A stretch of 64,000 nt of DNA from Burkholderia sp. Leaf177. Lineage in GTDB: Bacteria > Pseudomonadota > Gammaproteobacteria > Burkholderiales > Burkholderiaceae. The translations under genes and the position numbers were made by a program. This document shows positions 27,817-37,521 of this stretch, piece by piece. The notes below the pieces were generated by a model. It was not told where the DNA came from, ran no database searches, and saw only the letters and a list, made by a program, of their open reading frames with translations. The DNA is taken from assembly GCF_001424345.1 (NCBI RefSeq), contig NZ_LMPF01000012.1, positions 63,662 to 127,661 on the forward strand, read 5' to 3'. The stretch's first letter is position 1. Each line of letters starts with the position of its first letter.

Positions 27817-29283
27817 TTATTTCGTCACGAATACCTCATCAGCTTTGGTGACTGCTTGAGCACGTGGCATCGATGCACAAATCGACAACAGAGCCGAAAT
27901 CGTCAGGCAACCTGCAACGCAAAGCATGGCCACAATAAAAGCGTGAGCCAGCGATCCAGGGCTCGGAACATTACCTGCGACACCATAGAAAATCCCTCCG
28001 ATCACCGCGACTCCAAGTGCGGCGCTGATCTGAAGCGCGGAGTTGACAACACCTGCGCTCATGCCTGAACCACCGGGTGGACTTCTATCGATAACCGTGC
28101 GCACGAGCGTGGGAAGCGCCCATCCTTGCCCGAATCCGATCAACCATAATGCGCAGACCAGCGGCAAACCCGCAGGACTTTGCCCCGCAGGAGCGGATGC
28201 CACCGCCGCGCAAAGGATCAGGGATCCAACGACTTCAAGGGTCATCCCAATCGCTGGAACGAATCGGCCGAAGTACCGGATCGCTAACGGTGTGGTGAGC
28301 GGGCCGATAAAGAAGCCAATTCCGCAGGGCACGAATACCAAACCTGCTGTTAGCGGACTTGCGCCGAGTGCCCCTTGAAGGAACACGGAGAACGTGAGAA
28401 AGAACGCGGAGAGAACGTAGAAAAAGAGAACGCCGATCAAACCCACGATGAGCCCCGGAGATCGACTCAGCTTCGGGCTGACCAAGGGAGCGCCGCCGCG
28501 AGCCTCGAGCGCTGTTTCGTAGCGCCAGAAGGCAACAGCAAAGGCCGGCGAACCGATGAGCATTGCAAAAGCCCACCATGGCCAGCCGGCTTCACGCCCC
28601 TCCACGAGCGGTACGACGAGCAGACCAAGGGCCAGCGCACAAAGAACCACGCCGACCTTGTCTAGCGCAGCCGGACGGTCACTACGCGTATCGGACAACA
28701 AGGGCAAGCCTCCGGCAAAGACCGCGGCAACGACTGGCAGGTTGATCAGGAAGATCACCCGCCACCCCAAATGAAATATGTTCGCTGCAATGAGCAAGCC
28801 CCCGAGTGCTTGCGCCACGATCGCCGAAAGTCCGATCGTGGCACCGTAAAGTCCTAACGCACGCGCCCGTTCTTGCTCCGGGAACAATGCATTGATCGAC
28901 GCCAACCCTTGAGGGGCCATGGCTGCCGCGCTCAGACCCTGCAAGACCCGTCCGGCGATCAACATCGCAGGCGACATAGAGAGGCCGCATATAAAGGAAG
29001 AAACGCCAAAGCAAACGAGCCCTGCAAGAAACACCCGCCGCCTGCCGTAAATGTCCCCTAAGCGTCCCCCTGTGATCAGAAAGACCGCGTATGCAGCGGC
29101 ATAGCCGGAGATAACGAGTTGCACTTCGGCGGAAGTCGTACCGAGGCTGGTCCGAATGGAAGGCAGCGCCACGTTCACGATGAAAAAGTCCAGCGGAGGG
29201 AGGAACGCCCCGGCCAGAAGCACGACGAACGAAAACCATCGACGAGGATCAGGGACGTGGTCGGAACTGATGTTTGCATTCAT
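27817..29283 (-). CDS. MFS drug efflux transporter, DHA2 family (14 helices)
   Basis: 488 residues with about 14 membrane segments. LGDIYGRRRVFLAG (loop 2-3) and RVLQGLSAAAMAPQGLASI (helix 4) are the family motifs; LPPLDFFIVNVALPSI in helix 1 is the DHA2 D1 motif. Such pumps export antibiotics or dyes with proton antiport. It follows the tetR gene by 53 bases and a probable TetR operator lies in that gap, so expression is presumably repressed by the neighbour. Confidence 0.92.
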   Translation of the reverse strand: MNANISSDHVPDPRRWFSFVVLLAGAFLPPLDFFIVNVALPSIRTSLGTTSAEVQLVISGYAAAYAVFLITGGRLGDIYGRRRVFLAGLVCFGVSSFICGLSMSPAMLIAGRVLQGLSAAAMAPQGLASINALFPEQERARALGLYGATIGLSAIVAQALGGLLIAANIFHLGWRVIFLINLPVVAAVFAGGLPLLSDTRSDRPAALDKVGVVLCALALGLLVVPLVEGREAGWPWWAFAMLIGSPAFAVAFWRYETALEARGGAPLVSPKLSRSPGLIVGLIGVLFFYVLSAFFLTFSVFLQGALGASPLTAGLVFVPCGIGFFIGPLTTPLAIRYFGRFVPAIGMTLEVVGSLILCAAVASAPAGQSPAGLPLVCALWLIGFGQGWALPTLVRTVIDRSPPGGSGMSAGVVNSALQISAALGVAVIGGIFYGVAGNVPSPGSLAHAFIVAMLCVAGCLTISALLSICASMPRAQAVTKADEVFVTK

Positions 29284-29300
29284 ATTGTTGTCGCCTTAAA

Positions 29301-29322
29301 TTAAGAACCGATTGGTTCCTAA
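29301..29322. promoter_or_regulatory. Probable TetR operator upstream of the efflux gene
   Basis: Inverted repeat TTAAGAACC-GATT-GGTTCCTAA with one mismatch in 9-bp arms, located between the tetR stop and the MFS start, 18 bases upstream of the MFS ATG. Size and position fit a TetR-family operator. Confidence 0.55.
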
Positions 29323-29336
29323 ATAAGTAAAAAAAT

Positions 29337-29945
29337 TTAATCGAGCAGTTGCATTGCGCAATCGATTACGGCGGTTACCTCTGCTTTCGTCAAGCCGGTT
29401 TTCCCGACCGCGCGCATGCCCTGTACCAGGCATAAAAGAAGCTGCGCAAGGGTTGCGCTATCGACCTTCTGGGTGATCTCGCCGGCATCTTTGCCTCGCT
29501 GGATTGCGTCAGCGAAAGCATGCTGGATAGCCGCGAACATACGGCTTGCACGTTGAGCGATCTCTTCGTCGTGAGGAACCATTTCTGTCGCCGTTGCGAG
29601 CAACAGGCAGCCACGCTGCCCTGCCATACCAATCGACAATTGCGCGTAGCGAGAAAGGGCTTTGCGAATGACTACTTTCGCATGGCCGCTTTCCCGCAGC
29701 GTGGCGGAAAGCCGGTGGGCAGCCGCCGACGTATAGCGGTCCAGCGCGAGCAGAAACAACGCTCTTTTGTCGCCGAACGCTTTGTACAGACTCCCGCGCG
29801 ACAGCCCGGTTCCGTCGATAAGATCAGGCAGCGACGTGCCGTTATAACCGCGTGACCAGAAAACCTGCATTGCGGCTTCGACTGCTTCGTCGATGTCGAA
29901 CTCACGGGGACGTCCAACTGCAGCGGAATAATTATCGGAATTCAT
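29337..29945 (-). CDS. TetR/AcrR-family repressor
   Basis: 202 residues. N-terminal HTH: DIDEAVEAAMQVFWSRGYNG, then TSLPDLIDGTGLSRGSLYKAFGDKRALFLLAL, the TetR signature in full. The C-terminal ligand domain resembles the TetR_C group found next to MFS pumps and nitroreductase-type oxidoreductases. It is the first gene of the minus-strand set with the DHA2 pump and SnoaL-like protein and probably represses it in the absence of ligand. Confidence 0.92.
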   Translation of the reverse strand: MNSDNYSAAVGRPREFDIDEAVEAAMQVFWSRGYNGTSLPDLIDGTGLSRGSLYKAFGDKRALFLLALDRYTSAAAHRLSATLRESGHAKVVIRKALSRYAQLSIGMAGQRGCLLLATATEMVPHDEEIAQRASRMFAAIQHAFADAIQRGKDAGEITQKVDSATLAQLLLCLVQGMRAVGKTGLTKAEVTAVIDCAMQLLD

Positions 29946-30014
29946 CAGGCGAATTTGGAACTGGTTAGTCTACAAATAGGATAGCACATACTGATCAGGC
30001 GCGACCGCGCATAC

Positions 30015-32266
30015 CTACACCGGGAAAACGACGTCGACAGGCGGAACGCGGTACGCCGCCAGAAGTTGATCGAACGTAACGGGGCGTCCCCATAGAAAGC
30101 CTTGTATCTCGTTGCATCCAGCCATGCGCAGGATTTGAAGTTGCTCCTGCGTTTCCACGCCCTCGGCGGTGACGCTAAGATCGAGTTGATGAGCGAGCGA
30201 GATTACAGCTTCAACAATAGTCTTCGACGCAATGCTCAGAGCAATTTCATCGACAAAGGATTTGTCCAGCTTCAAGATATGAGGCTGGAATTTGGCGAGG
30301 TATCCAAGACTCGAGTACCCGGCTCCGAAATCATCGATTGCAATTCTCACACCCATCGCCTTGATGCGTTCAAGCATGGCTTGCGCGCCGGCGAAATCGT
30401 CGACCAGCGCCGATTCGGTTATCTCCAGCGTGAGGTTTCGCGGATCTACGTCGCTCGCCTTGATTGCGTTGGCCAGAGTCGAGATCAGCCGATTATCCGC
30501 AAGCTGCTTGCTCGATACGTTGATGGACATCGATGCGTTTGTCAGCCCGCCTTCGTGGAAGCGTTTGAGGTCCACTATCGCCTGATCGATAACCCAGTGC
30601 CCCGTCTCTACAATCAACCCGCTCTCTTCAAGCAACGGAATAAATGCGTTTGGAGGAATCAGCCCGGAACTGGGATGCTGCCATCTGATAAGCGCTTCGA
30701 AGCCTAATAACGAGCCCGTCGATGCGTCGAACTGCGGCTGATAATGCAGCACAAAACGTTTGAGTTGCACCGCCTCGCGCAACTCGCCTTCAAGAAATGC
30801 GCGCGACAATTCTTGCTGCTCGCTTTCTCCGAAAACTTGCGACGTGTTCCGTCCTGCCCGCTTTGCGGAGTACATGGCAAGGTCGGCGCTCGTATAAAGC
30901 GACTCGGGTGTATCGCCATGACGGGGGAAGAGCGCGACGCCTATGGAATAAGTAATCGATATTGATCTCTCCCCGACCATGACCGGCAGCGTGCATGCGT
31001 CTTTGAGCCGCCCGCACAATTCCGCCACGGCTTGCTCTTCGTGAAGCCCGGGAATGATCACGGTGAATTCATCGCCGCCGGCACGAGCAACCGTAGCTTC
31101 GGGCGACAGTACATCGAGAATCCGGCCGGCGACCGCCTGGAGAACCTTGTCTCCAACGGAGTGTCCTGCTATGTCGTTCACCGCCTTGAAGCGATCGACA
31201 TCCAGAAACACCAGTGCGAAGGGCTGCCCGCCTGCACAGTGCGCCTTGAGCGCCACCGCCATTGCACTCCGGTTTGCAAGTCCGGTGAGGCTATCGAAAT
31301 GAGCCATTGCGTGCAGTTGCATAAGACGCTCGCGCTCGCTTGTCGCATCGACGCAAACGCTTATAACTCTTTCGACAACGTCGTTCTCAACGACTGGATA
31401 GATATCTGCGCGCACCCAGCGCGTCCGTCCTTCCAGCAAGTGAAGGCGAAAATAACTTTGAGTGGGTGCCATTGAAAAAACGGCCTGCTTCATCTTCACC
31501 TTTAGATCGACCAGGTCTTCAGGGTTGACGCGGCTAGACCAGATCGTATTGTCCTTCTCGATCTCGGCAAGCGGCATCTCCCACATGCGCTCGAATGCGG
31601 AACTCACATGATGAAGATGCCTGAAATCAGGGCTCGCGGACCAGAATACGGCATCCACATGTCCTTCCATGTCTCGCTGAAGTTTGGCCGATGCACTCAG
31701 TTCATTGAGAAGCGACGTCTCTGCCGTGATGTCCCGTGATTTGCACAGAACGGCCACGACATCGCGATGTCGACCGAAGACAGGAGCAAACGTGGAGGTC
31801 CACCATTTGAACTCGCCGGCAAGCGAGTTGCAGGGACCTGAAAAAGTGACGGACTCGCCAGCCAGTGCCCTTGAAAATGCAGCACGCGCTTCAGGTCCTT
31901 CCCAAAAGGATAACCAGTCACGTCCGATGATTACGTCATTGGGTGAGGCACCAAGCAGCACTAGCCCAACTTCGGAGATAAACAGGATTCGGCCTTTTAC
32001 ATCATGCAAAAAAGATTGTGGGCAAGTTGCTGCGAGACCGTCTCCGCTCGCCGTGATGCCCGCAGGCTCCAGAACAAATAGCCGGCAAGCAAACACGCTA
32101 TAAATAAAATGACGACGCTAGTGGCCGTTGGCACGACGATCCCAATTACGGCCGCAATCAGGCTTGCAGCGACGACCGGAATGTAGACGAGACTTTTCTT
32201 GCGGGCGGCGGGATCAATGCATTGCTTAAACTCCGCCAGCAACTCGATTGCGGGGATGTTCGGCAT
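30015..32266 (-). pseudogene. PAS-GGDEF-EAL c-di-GMP gene interrupted by a one-base frameshift near the N-terminus
   Basis: Two overlapping frames. 32266 to 31997 encodes 89 residues with a good start, a GAGAG-type ribosome site and two membrane helices, ending LAHNLFCMM. The second frame, open from 32096 to 30015, carries PAS (LHDVKGRILFISEVGL), a second PAS-like region, GGDEF with intact AGGDEF but no RxxD inhibitory site, and an intact EAL domain (FEALIRW, DDFGAGYSS, AEGVETQEQ). Its only possible start is a GTG lying inside the other frame's helix. Adding one T to the six-T run (32008-32013) joins the two as NLF-LHDVKGRIL. True lesion, slippage or sequencing error cannot be told apart. Confidence 0.75.
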
Positions 32267-32645
32267 TATTTCTCTCGGTTTTTATTTAAGCCTTTAGTCC
32301 GCATCGCCGTGCGGTACTTATCGCTCAAGGCTAAGTCTTTTGGAATACACACTCGATACGATGACGCGATAGCCCACTCTAACCCAGGAAAAGTTTCAGC
32401 ATTAGGCAGAGCTTTGCGACGTCATCTGAAAAGCCACAGTAAGCGGTTTTTAGTGGTCGTACGCTTTGCAGGGAAAGTAATCGGCGTCAACGCGGCATGC
32501 TCCGGTTAAGCGGCGACTTGGCCAGCCTGACGTTTCAGCGGCTTTCTTCGATTTGCGGGAACATACGTCATCCGCATGCAACGCGGGCAGCGGCCACGAC
32601 GTGTAACGCCGCCCCGTTCTGCTTCCACATCCAGGGAGAACGTCA

Positions 32646-33620
32646 ATGAAAGCTGCATGGTACGAACGCAATGGTCCGGCGCGTGAGGTGCTTACACTCG
32701 GTGAACTCGATAATCCTGTTCCCCGCGAGGGCGAAGTCTGTGTGCAGGTCAAGGCGTCCGGCGTCAATCCGTCCGATGTCAAAGGGCGTGCTAATCGTCC
32801 GCCTATCGCATCGCGCATCACGCCACACAGCGACGGCGCGGGGGTCATCACAAGCGTGGGACCGGGCGTTCCGGAAAGTCGTATCGGCGAGCGGGTCTGG
32901 CTCTGGAATGGTCAATGGAAACGTGCCGCAGGGACGGCCGCGGAGTACATCGCGCTGCCTTCGGAACAAGCGGTCGAGTTGCCGGACACTACGTCTTTCG
33001 AAGAGGGCGCGTGCCTGGGCATTCCCGCGCTCACGGCGCTTCGTGCACTCACCATCGACGGCGCCGTGCTTGGTCAAACCGTGCTTGTCACGGGCGGCGC
33101 GGGCGCTGTGGGCGCCTACGCGATCCAGTTCGCGCGGCTCCTGGGCGCGGCGCGGGTCATCACCACAATCAGTTCGGATGCAAAGGCGCAGATTGCGAAG
33201 GATCTAGGCGCCGACGATGTCATCAATTACCGCAACGAAGATGTCGTTGCCCGCGTGCAAGCGCTGACGGACGGACGCGGCGTGAACCGGATCGTGGAAG
33301 TCGATGCCGCCGCAAACGCCGCGCTTTATCCAGCAGCGCTTGCGCGTGATGGCATCGGCGCAATTTATGGGTCGGGCAAGCCACAAGTGCAATTCAATTT
33401 CCTGCCGATGATCCAAAGCGGCGCGGCAGTGCGCTTCTTTATTGTCTACGAACTCTCACCCGCGGCGCGCGCCGAGACCGTGAGCGCGCTGAATGGTTAT
33501 TTACGGGCGGGCACGCTCAAGCACAACGTGGCAGAGCGGTTCCCCATCGAGCGCATTGTCGAGGCGCACGAGGCCGTTGAAAGTGGCCGGCTGACGGGCA
33601 ATGCCGTCGTCACGTTTTAA
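32646..33620 (+). CDS. NADPH:quinone oxidoreductase, zinc-independent MDR family
   Basis: 324 residues of the medium-chain dehydrogenase/reductase superfamily: N-terminal GroES-like part (VQVKASGVNPSDVKGR) and Rossmann part with LVTGGAGAVGAYAIQFAR. The catalytic-zinc Cys/His pattern of alcohol dehydrogenases is absent, which points to the quinone reductase/zeta-crystallin branch. It is preceded by AGGGAGAACGTCA as ribosome site and stands alone on the plus strand. Confidence 0.9.
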   Translation: MKAAWYERNGPAREVLTLGELDNPVPREGEVCVQVKASGVNPSDVKGRANRPPIASRITPHSDGAGVITSVGPGVPESRIGERVWLWNGQWKRAAGTAAEYIALPSEQAVELPDTTSFEEGACLGIPALTALRALTIDGAVLGQTVLVTGGAGAVGAYAIQFARLLGAARVITTISSDAKAQIAKDLGADDVINYRNEDVVARVQALTDGRGVNRIVEVDAAANAALYPAALARDGIGAIYGSGKPQVQFNFLPMIQSGAAVRFFIVYELSPAARAETVSALNGYLRAGTLKHNVAERFPIERIVEAHEAVESGRLTGNAVVTF

Positions 33621-33790
33621 GCACGCTCTGCCACTCTTTTATTTTCAACGAGATTGTCTTGCCCTGCGGATCCCGGCAAGATCGATTTCAGCGGTGGCAT
33701 TATCTTCGGCGCAAAGCCCGCGAAAGCCGTAGAACGGCTATCGCGGTACGTTGCTTTGCAAGGACGCGGCGTTGCGCACCCGGGCGTGAC

Positions 33791-35062
33791 TTATTGCGGC
33801 TCGTCGGACCACGTATAAACCGGCAACGCGGGAATCGCCGCTCCCACCTGAAGCGTAATTGCCCGATGCGAGGTCAGCTCAATGTCGCCCAACGGTCCCA
33901 TGTAACGCCTGACGTCGCCGTTATCGTTGATATACGCGACCACTGCACCCTGCACGCCGGCAACGTTCGTCAGCGTCAACGGCTCGCCCCATAGGTCGAA
34001 GAACTTGCCGAGCGTAAAGTCTTTCACGTTCGGTGTTTCCATATGCACGATGCCGGTATTGTCGTGGGTATGGGTCTCGTAGTTGCAGGTTGCCGGGATG
34101 CCGATGTGCGACGGCAACGCGAGCATTTGCCCGTCTTTGTAAATGGCGATATGCGCGTGCACATGATACGTTTCGACCATTCCCGCGGCGCAAACCACGC
34201 CATCGATTGTTTGCCCCGTCGTCCCGCCGGTCGCGGTGTCGCCGTCCGGCCAGAAACGATTTCCTACCGTACCGCCGTACGCGAGCGTGATGGGCGTTGT
34301 ATCGAATGGCGGCGGATCGCTCCAGGCGTAGGTTGGAATCTGCGAAAGCGTCGAGCCCAGTACGATCGTGACTTCGCGGTTGGGCGCAAGCGCCAGATCG
34401 GACAGATTGCCGACGTATTGAGTAAGCGTGCCGCCGTCGTTTATGTATGCGGTGACGGAATTCGACGTGAGTCCGGCGACGTTAGCATTAGTGAGCGTCT
34501 GTCCCCAGACGCCAAAAAATTGCCCGAGCGTGTAAGGCGAAGCCGGGTTTGCGGCCATCCGTATTTTCCCGGTGTTATCGACCGTATGAACGGGGTACAC
34601 GCAGCCCGTTTGCAACGCGAGTGTCGGTTCGACAGTTCCAATACTTGCGGGCAGGGTCAGCAGTTTGCCGTCCTGGTAAATCGACAAATGTGCATAGCTG
34701 TAGGCATTACCTGCAACCGCGCATGACAGTCCCGCGATGGGCTGACCCGTGCCGCCTGTGCTGGTGGAGCCGGCCGGCCACTGTTGTGCGCCTAATGCGG
34801 TGCCATCGGCAATTGCAACCTTGGCTGCGAGCACCGGACTTGGATTTGTATCGGACGGATTGCTCGCGGACGTTGGCGCACTCGCCGCTACTGGACTGCT
34901 TGCCGTAACGGGAGCGCTTGCAGGCGACGCGTCGCTTGCGGGTGCAGTGCTGGATGTTTGAGGAGCCGCAGCACCGTTGTTGCTGGAGCCACCACCTCCG
35001 CATGCGCTTAAGAAGAGCGCGCCAATGACAACAGCGCGCGGAGTGGGTAACATGTTTTTCAT
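33791..35062 (-). CDS. Lipoprotein with two tandem copies of a Trp/His domain, one with an intact histidine motif
   Basis: 423 residues. A lipoprotein signal with lipobox LSAC and Gly run is followed by an Ala/Ser/Thr/Pro-rich linker (about residues 25-85), then two homologous units of about 150 residues (about 95-250 and 265-420). Each contains an ...IYxDGxxLxLPxxIG... strand, FTLGxFFxxWG, a VAYINDxGxxxxY segment and a closing PxYxWSD motif. The second unit has HVHAHIAIY and ETHTHDNTGIVHME. The first has SYAHLSIY and PVHTVDNTGKIRMA, so most histidines are lost there. The His cluster could bind metal (inference). No pathway context. Confidence 0.82.
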   Translation of the reverse strand: MKNMLPTPRAVVIGALFLSACGGGGSSNNGAAAPQTSSTAPASDASPASAPVTASSPVAASAPTSASNPSDTNPSPVLAAKVAIADGTALGAQQWPAGSTSTGGTGQPIAGLSCAVAGNAYSYAHLSIYQDGKLLTLPASIGTVEPTLALQTGCVYPVHTVDNTGKIRMAANPASPYTLGQFFGVWGQTLTNANVAGLTSNSVTAYINDGGTLTQYVGNLSDLALAPNREVTIVLGSTLSQIPTYAWSDPPPFDTTPITLAYGGTVGNRFWPDGDTATGGTTGQTIDGVVCAAGMVETYHVHAHIAIYKDGQMLALPSHIGIPATCNYETHTHDNTGIVHMETPNVKDFTLGKFFDLWGEPLTLTNVAGVQGAVVAYINDNGDVRRYMGPLGDIELTSHRAITLQVGAAIPALPVYTWSDEPQ

Positions 35063-35356
35063 GGCAATGTATATAAGGGAATCACAGGACTAAAACGAAT
35101 CCAGCCTCTGCTGAGAATCAGCGCATAAATACGGCGTATTGCGCCAAATAAACAGGAATGTCCGATTTCGCTTAGGTATATTGAATAGTTTTTATACGGC
35201 TGGATTGCCCGAATGTTTTGCGCATTAATGGCGTTCCAATATTGATGGAGCAAGCTACGGTCCCACCCTGATTGCCGTTACCACGCAAAGGGCTACTTAG
35301 TTAAGCATTCGGGTAGTGCCTGACTGGATGACAAACACAATCGAAAATTGCTAGCG
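35063..35356. other. AT-rich intergenic region
   Basis: Upstream of the His-domain lipoprotein and downstream of a LysR gene. Clearly less GC-rich than its surroundings. A 64-codon minus-strand frame exists (35059-35253) but has no family resemblance. No hairpin or operator was recognised. Confidence 0.5.
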
Positions 35357-36247
35357 TCAGATATTGCCGGCCTTGCCGTATGCAACGCTTTCGGTCTTCA
35401 GCCACGTACAAAGCGCCTGAAGTGCTTTATCCGATCGGCCGCGCGCCGTACAAAAAGCAAAGACGGCGCCGCTTGGTTTGAAACCAAGTGGAGCAATTAA
35501 TCTCTTCTGCGATAACTCGCGCTCAGCGAGCAACGCAGGAGCGATGGCAACGCCGAGGCCGGCGGCCGCGGCCTCCAGAAGCAAGGTCAAATGATCGAAC
35601 TGACGGCCGCCTGCAAACAATGCAGGTTCAACGCCGTTGCGAGCGGCCCAATTTGCCCATGCATCCGGGCGCGAGCTTGTGTGCAGGAGCGGTTGACTCG
35701 TCAGGTCCATGGGTGTCGCAATGTCATGAGGCCAGTCCGGCGCGCACACGGGACCAACGCTCTCTTCGAACAGGCTCACTGCCTCGACATCGGTTGGCCA
35801 GTTCCGGTCGCTGACGATCAGGCAATCGACAACATGCCGCTGCAGGTCGTCTATCGTCGTACTCGTCTGCAAGCGGACGCGGATGTTCGCATGAGCCGTC
35901 TCGAACTGGTCGAGCCGCGGGATAAGCCAGTTCGAGAGGAAACTCCCGGGCGCGCCCAACACAATCTCGGCGATGGGCGACTGGTCCGCAATCTCCGCGC
36001 AACGAGTTTCCAGCAACGCGAAACTATGGTCGGCCGCCTGCTGCAGGCTTTGTCCTTCAGCAGTCAAGCGCACGCCGCTCGCGTGTCGCACGAACAATGA
36101 TTTGCCTAGCCATTGCTCCAGTTGGCGAACCTGGTGACTCACAGCACTGTGAGTCACGTGCAATTCCTGCGCGGCCGCCGAGATGCTTAGCTGTCTGGCG
36201 ACGGCGTCAAAGGCGCGAAGGGCGTTGAGTGGGGGAAGTCGGCGCAT
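35357..36247 (-). CDS. LysR-family regulator, GcvA-like
   Basis: 296 residues. HTH LNALRAFDAVARQLSISAAAQELHVTHSAVSHQVRQLE near residues 6-44, the GcvA/AmpR-type pattern, and an effector domain with the LLLEAAAAGLGVAIAPALLAERELS segment common in this group. Divergent from a cupin gene with a 78-base gap, the usual layout for a LysR protein controlling its neighbour. Confidence 0.92.
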   Translation of the reverse strand: MRRLPPLNALRAFDAVARQLSISAAAQELHVTHSAVSHQVRQLEQWLGKSLFVRHASGVRLTAEGQSLQQAADHSFALLETRCAEIADQSPIAEIVLGAPGSFLSNWLIPRLDQFETAHANIRVRLQTSTTIDDLQRHVVDCLIVSDRNWPTDVEAVSLFEESVGPVCAPDWPHDIATPMDLTSQPLLHTSSRPDAWANWAARNGVEPALFAGGRQFDHLTLLLEAAAAGLGVAIAPALLAERELSQKRLIAPLGFKPSGAVFAFCTARGRSDKALQALCTWLKTESVAYGKAGNI

Positions 36248-36325
36248 TCGATTAAGACGTCGATTTAATTCACATCGTCATGCATAAATTTGTCGCTACC
36301 GGGAGAACGCGGGGGAACGTAAAGT

Positions 36326-36763
36326 ATGCCGCACGAACGAACTGTTGACCTATGCGTTGCGGATGACGGTTCGGTAGCGGTCAAACCCACAGTACGCTTA
36401 GCGAAAAATAAAGACATGAACGATAAAGACATTCCACTTGCAAATGGCAGGGTTCTCTATCAAACCCTGTTGACCGACGAAGAGTACACCGTCTCGAAGA
36501 CCACTGTGCGGGCTGGCGGCGAAACGCAATGGCACTTCCACACACATGTTAGGGACCGCTTTATCGTGGTCCAGGGAATTCTAACCGTCGAAACAAAAGT
36601 AGGCGCGCTGATCCGCAGAATCCAGGTCAGCGATCATCATGCGGTCGAACCAGGGGTTGTTCATCACGTACGGAACGAGACCGCTGACGACGTGATTTAC
36701 ATCATGATTCAGTCGGGAGGCGCACGCGACATCGTGCTGACTGAAACAGAAAGCACGGCTTGA
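36326..36763 (+). CDS. Small cupin-domain protein
   Basis: 145 residues from the ATG at 36326 (preceded by GGGGGAACG at good spacing), or 115 from an ATG at 36416. The cupin motifs are clear: GETQWHFHTHVRDRFIVVQG (first motif with two His and the Gly) and PGVVHHVRNETADD (second motif). A metal-binding beta barrel is expected; the reaction cannot be named. Divergent from a LysR regulator. Confidence 0.82.
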   Translation: MPHERTVDLCVADDGSVAVKPTVRLAKNKDMNDKDIPLANGRVLYQTLLTDEEYTVSKTTVRAGGETQWHFHTHVRDRFIVVQGILTVETKVGALIRRIQVSDHHAVEPGVVHHVRNETADDVIYIMIQSGGARDIVLTETESTA

Positions 36764-36820
36764 CGATAGAGGAAGGCGACGCGCGCCGATTGTCCTTGAA
36801 GTTTAAGAAGGCGCAATGCA

Positions 36821-36859
36821 AAAGTGGGGTCTGCCCGCGAAAGACGGACGCCCCACCTT
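36821..36859. terminator. Probable bidirectional terminator between cupin and leuD-like genes
   Basis: Inverted repeat AAAGTGGGG...CCCCACCTT with one mismatch and an inner CCG/CGG pairing, located between convergent genes. Stem strength and placement fit a shared terminator. Confidence 0.6.
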
Positions 36860-36933
36860 CCCGATCAACGATCCGCAGATGTGAAGTCTTGGAAGGCGGC
36901 GGGTCGAGTCTCAAACGCCGCACATAGTACGAA

Positions 36934-37521
36934 TCACGTGCTCCAGATCCACGGCCGCTGGACACGGTCGTTGTCTTCCCAACGCGCAATGTCAGCGGCG
37001 CTTTTCATGGTGCGGGCAATTTCGTCGAGACCATCGAGCAGCGCTTCTCGCCTGACTGGTTCAATATCGAAATGGAAAGTGAGCGAGCCCGAGTGCACCG
37101 TCTGCTTCACAAGATCGACTTCGACATCCTGACCCAGCGCTGCAATATCGCTTGCGGACAAACGGATAGGCAACAACCCATTCTGAAAGCAGTTGTTGTA
37201 GAAGATATCGCCGAAGCTTTCCGCAATCACACAGCGAATGCCCGCTGCAATAAGAGCCCAAACCGCGCCCTCGCGCGAAGAACCGCAGCCGAAGTTTTCT
37301 CCAGCCAGCACGATCGGGGCATCGCGAAACGGCGGCTCGTTCAGCACGCAGGCGGGATCTTCACTGCCATCGGGCCGAAAGCGCAGCGCCTCGAACGCAT
37401 AAGGACCGAGATCCTGCCGGGCGTTTTGCGTGAGACGTTCTATACGGATGATCGTGTCCGTATCCACATTCGATTTCAACAGCGGGGCCGCAACGCCGCT
37501 AAGCGTAGTGAACTTATCCAT
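36934..37521 (-). CDS. LeuD-like small subunit of an aconitase-family hydratase (module A)
   Basis: 195 residues: swivelling-domain subunit of a 3-isopropylmalate dehydratase-type enzyme. The start NVDTDTIIRIERL replaces the IIPKQFL of biosynthetic LeuD, and NFGCGSSREGAVWAL replaces SSREHAPWAL, so it probably handles another substrate such as a substituted maleate or citramalate (inference). It overlaps the end of the LeuC-like gene by 8 bases, so the two are translated together. A second, diverged pair sits at 49696-51698. Confidence 0.85.
   Translation of the reverse strand: MDKFTTLSGVAAPLLKSNVDTDTIIRIERLTQNARQDLGPYAFEALRFRPDGSEDPACVLNEPPFRDAPIVLAGENFGCGSSREGAVWALIAAGIRCVIAESFGDIFYNNCFQNGLLPIRLSASDIAALGQDVEVDLVKQTVHSGSLTFHFDIEPVRREALLDGLDEIARTMKSAADIARWEDNDRVQRPWIWST

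Noticed and set aside
32222-32509. 95-codon plus-strand frame
   Set aside because: Overlaps the membrane-anchor frame of the c-di-GMP gene antisense and shows no family features.
35059-35253. 64-codon minus-strand frame upstream of the His-domain lipoprotein
   Set aside because: AT-rich chance frame without family resemblance that overlaps the lipoprotein start.
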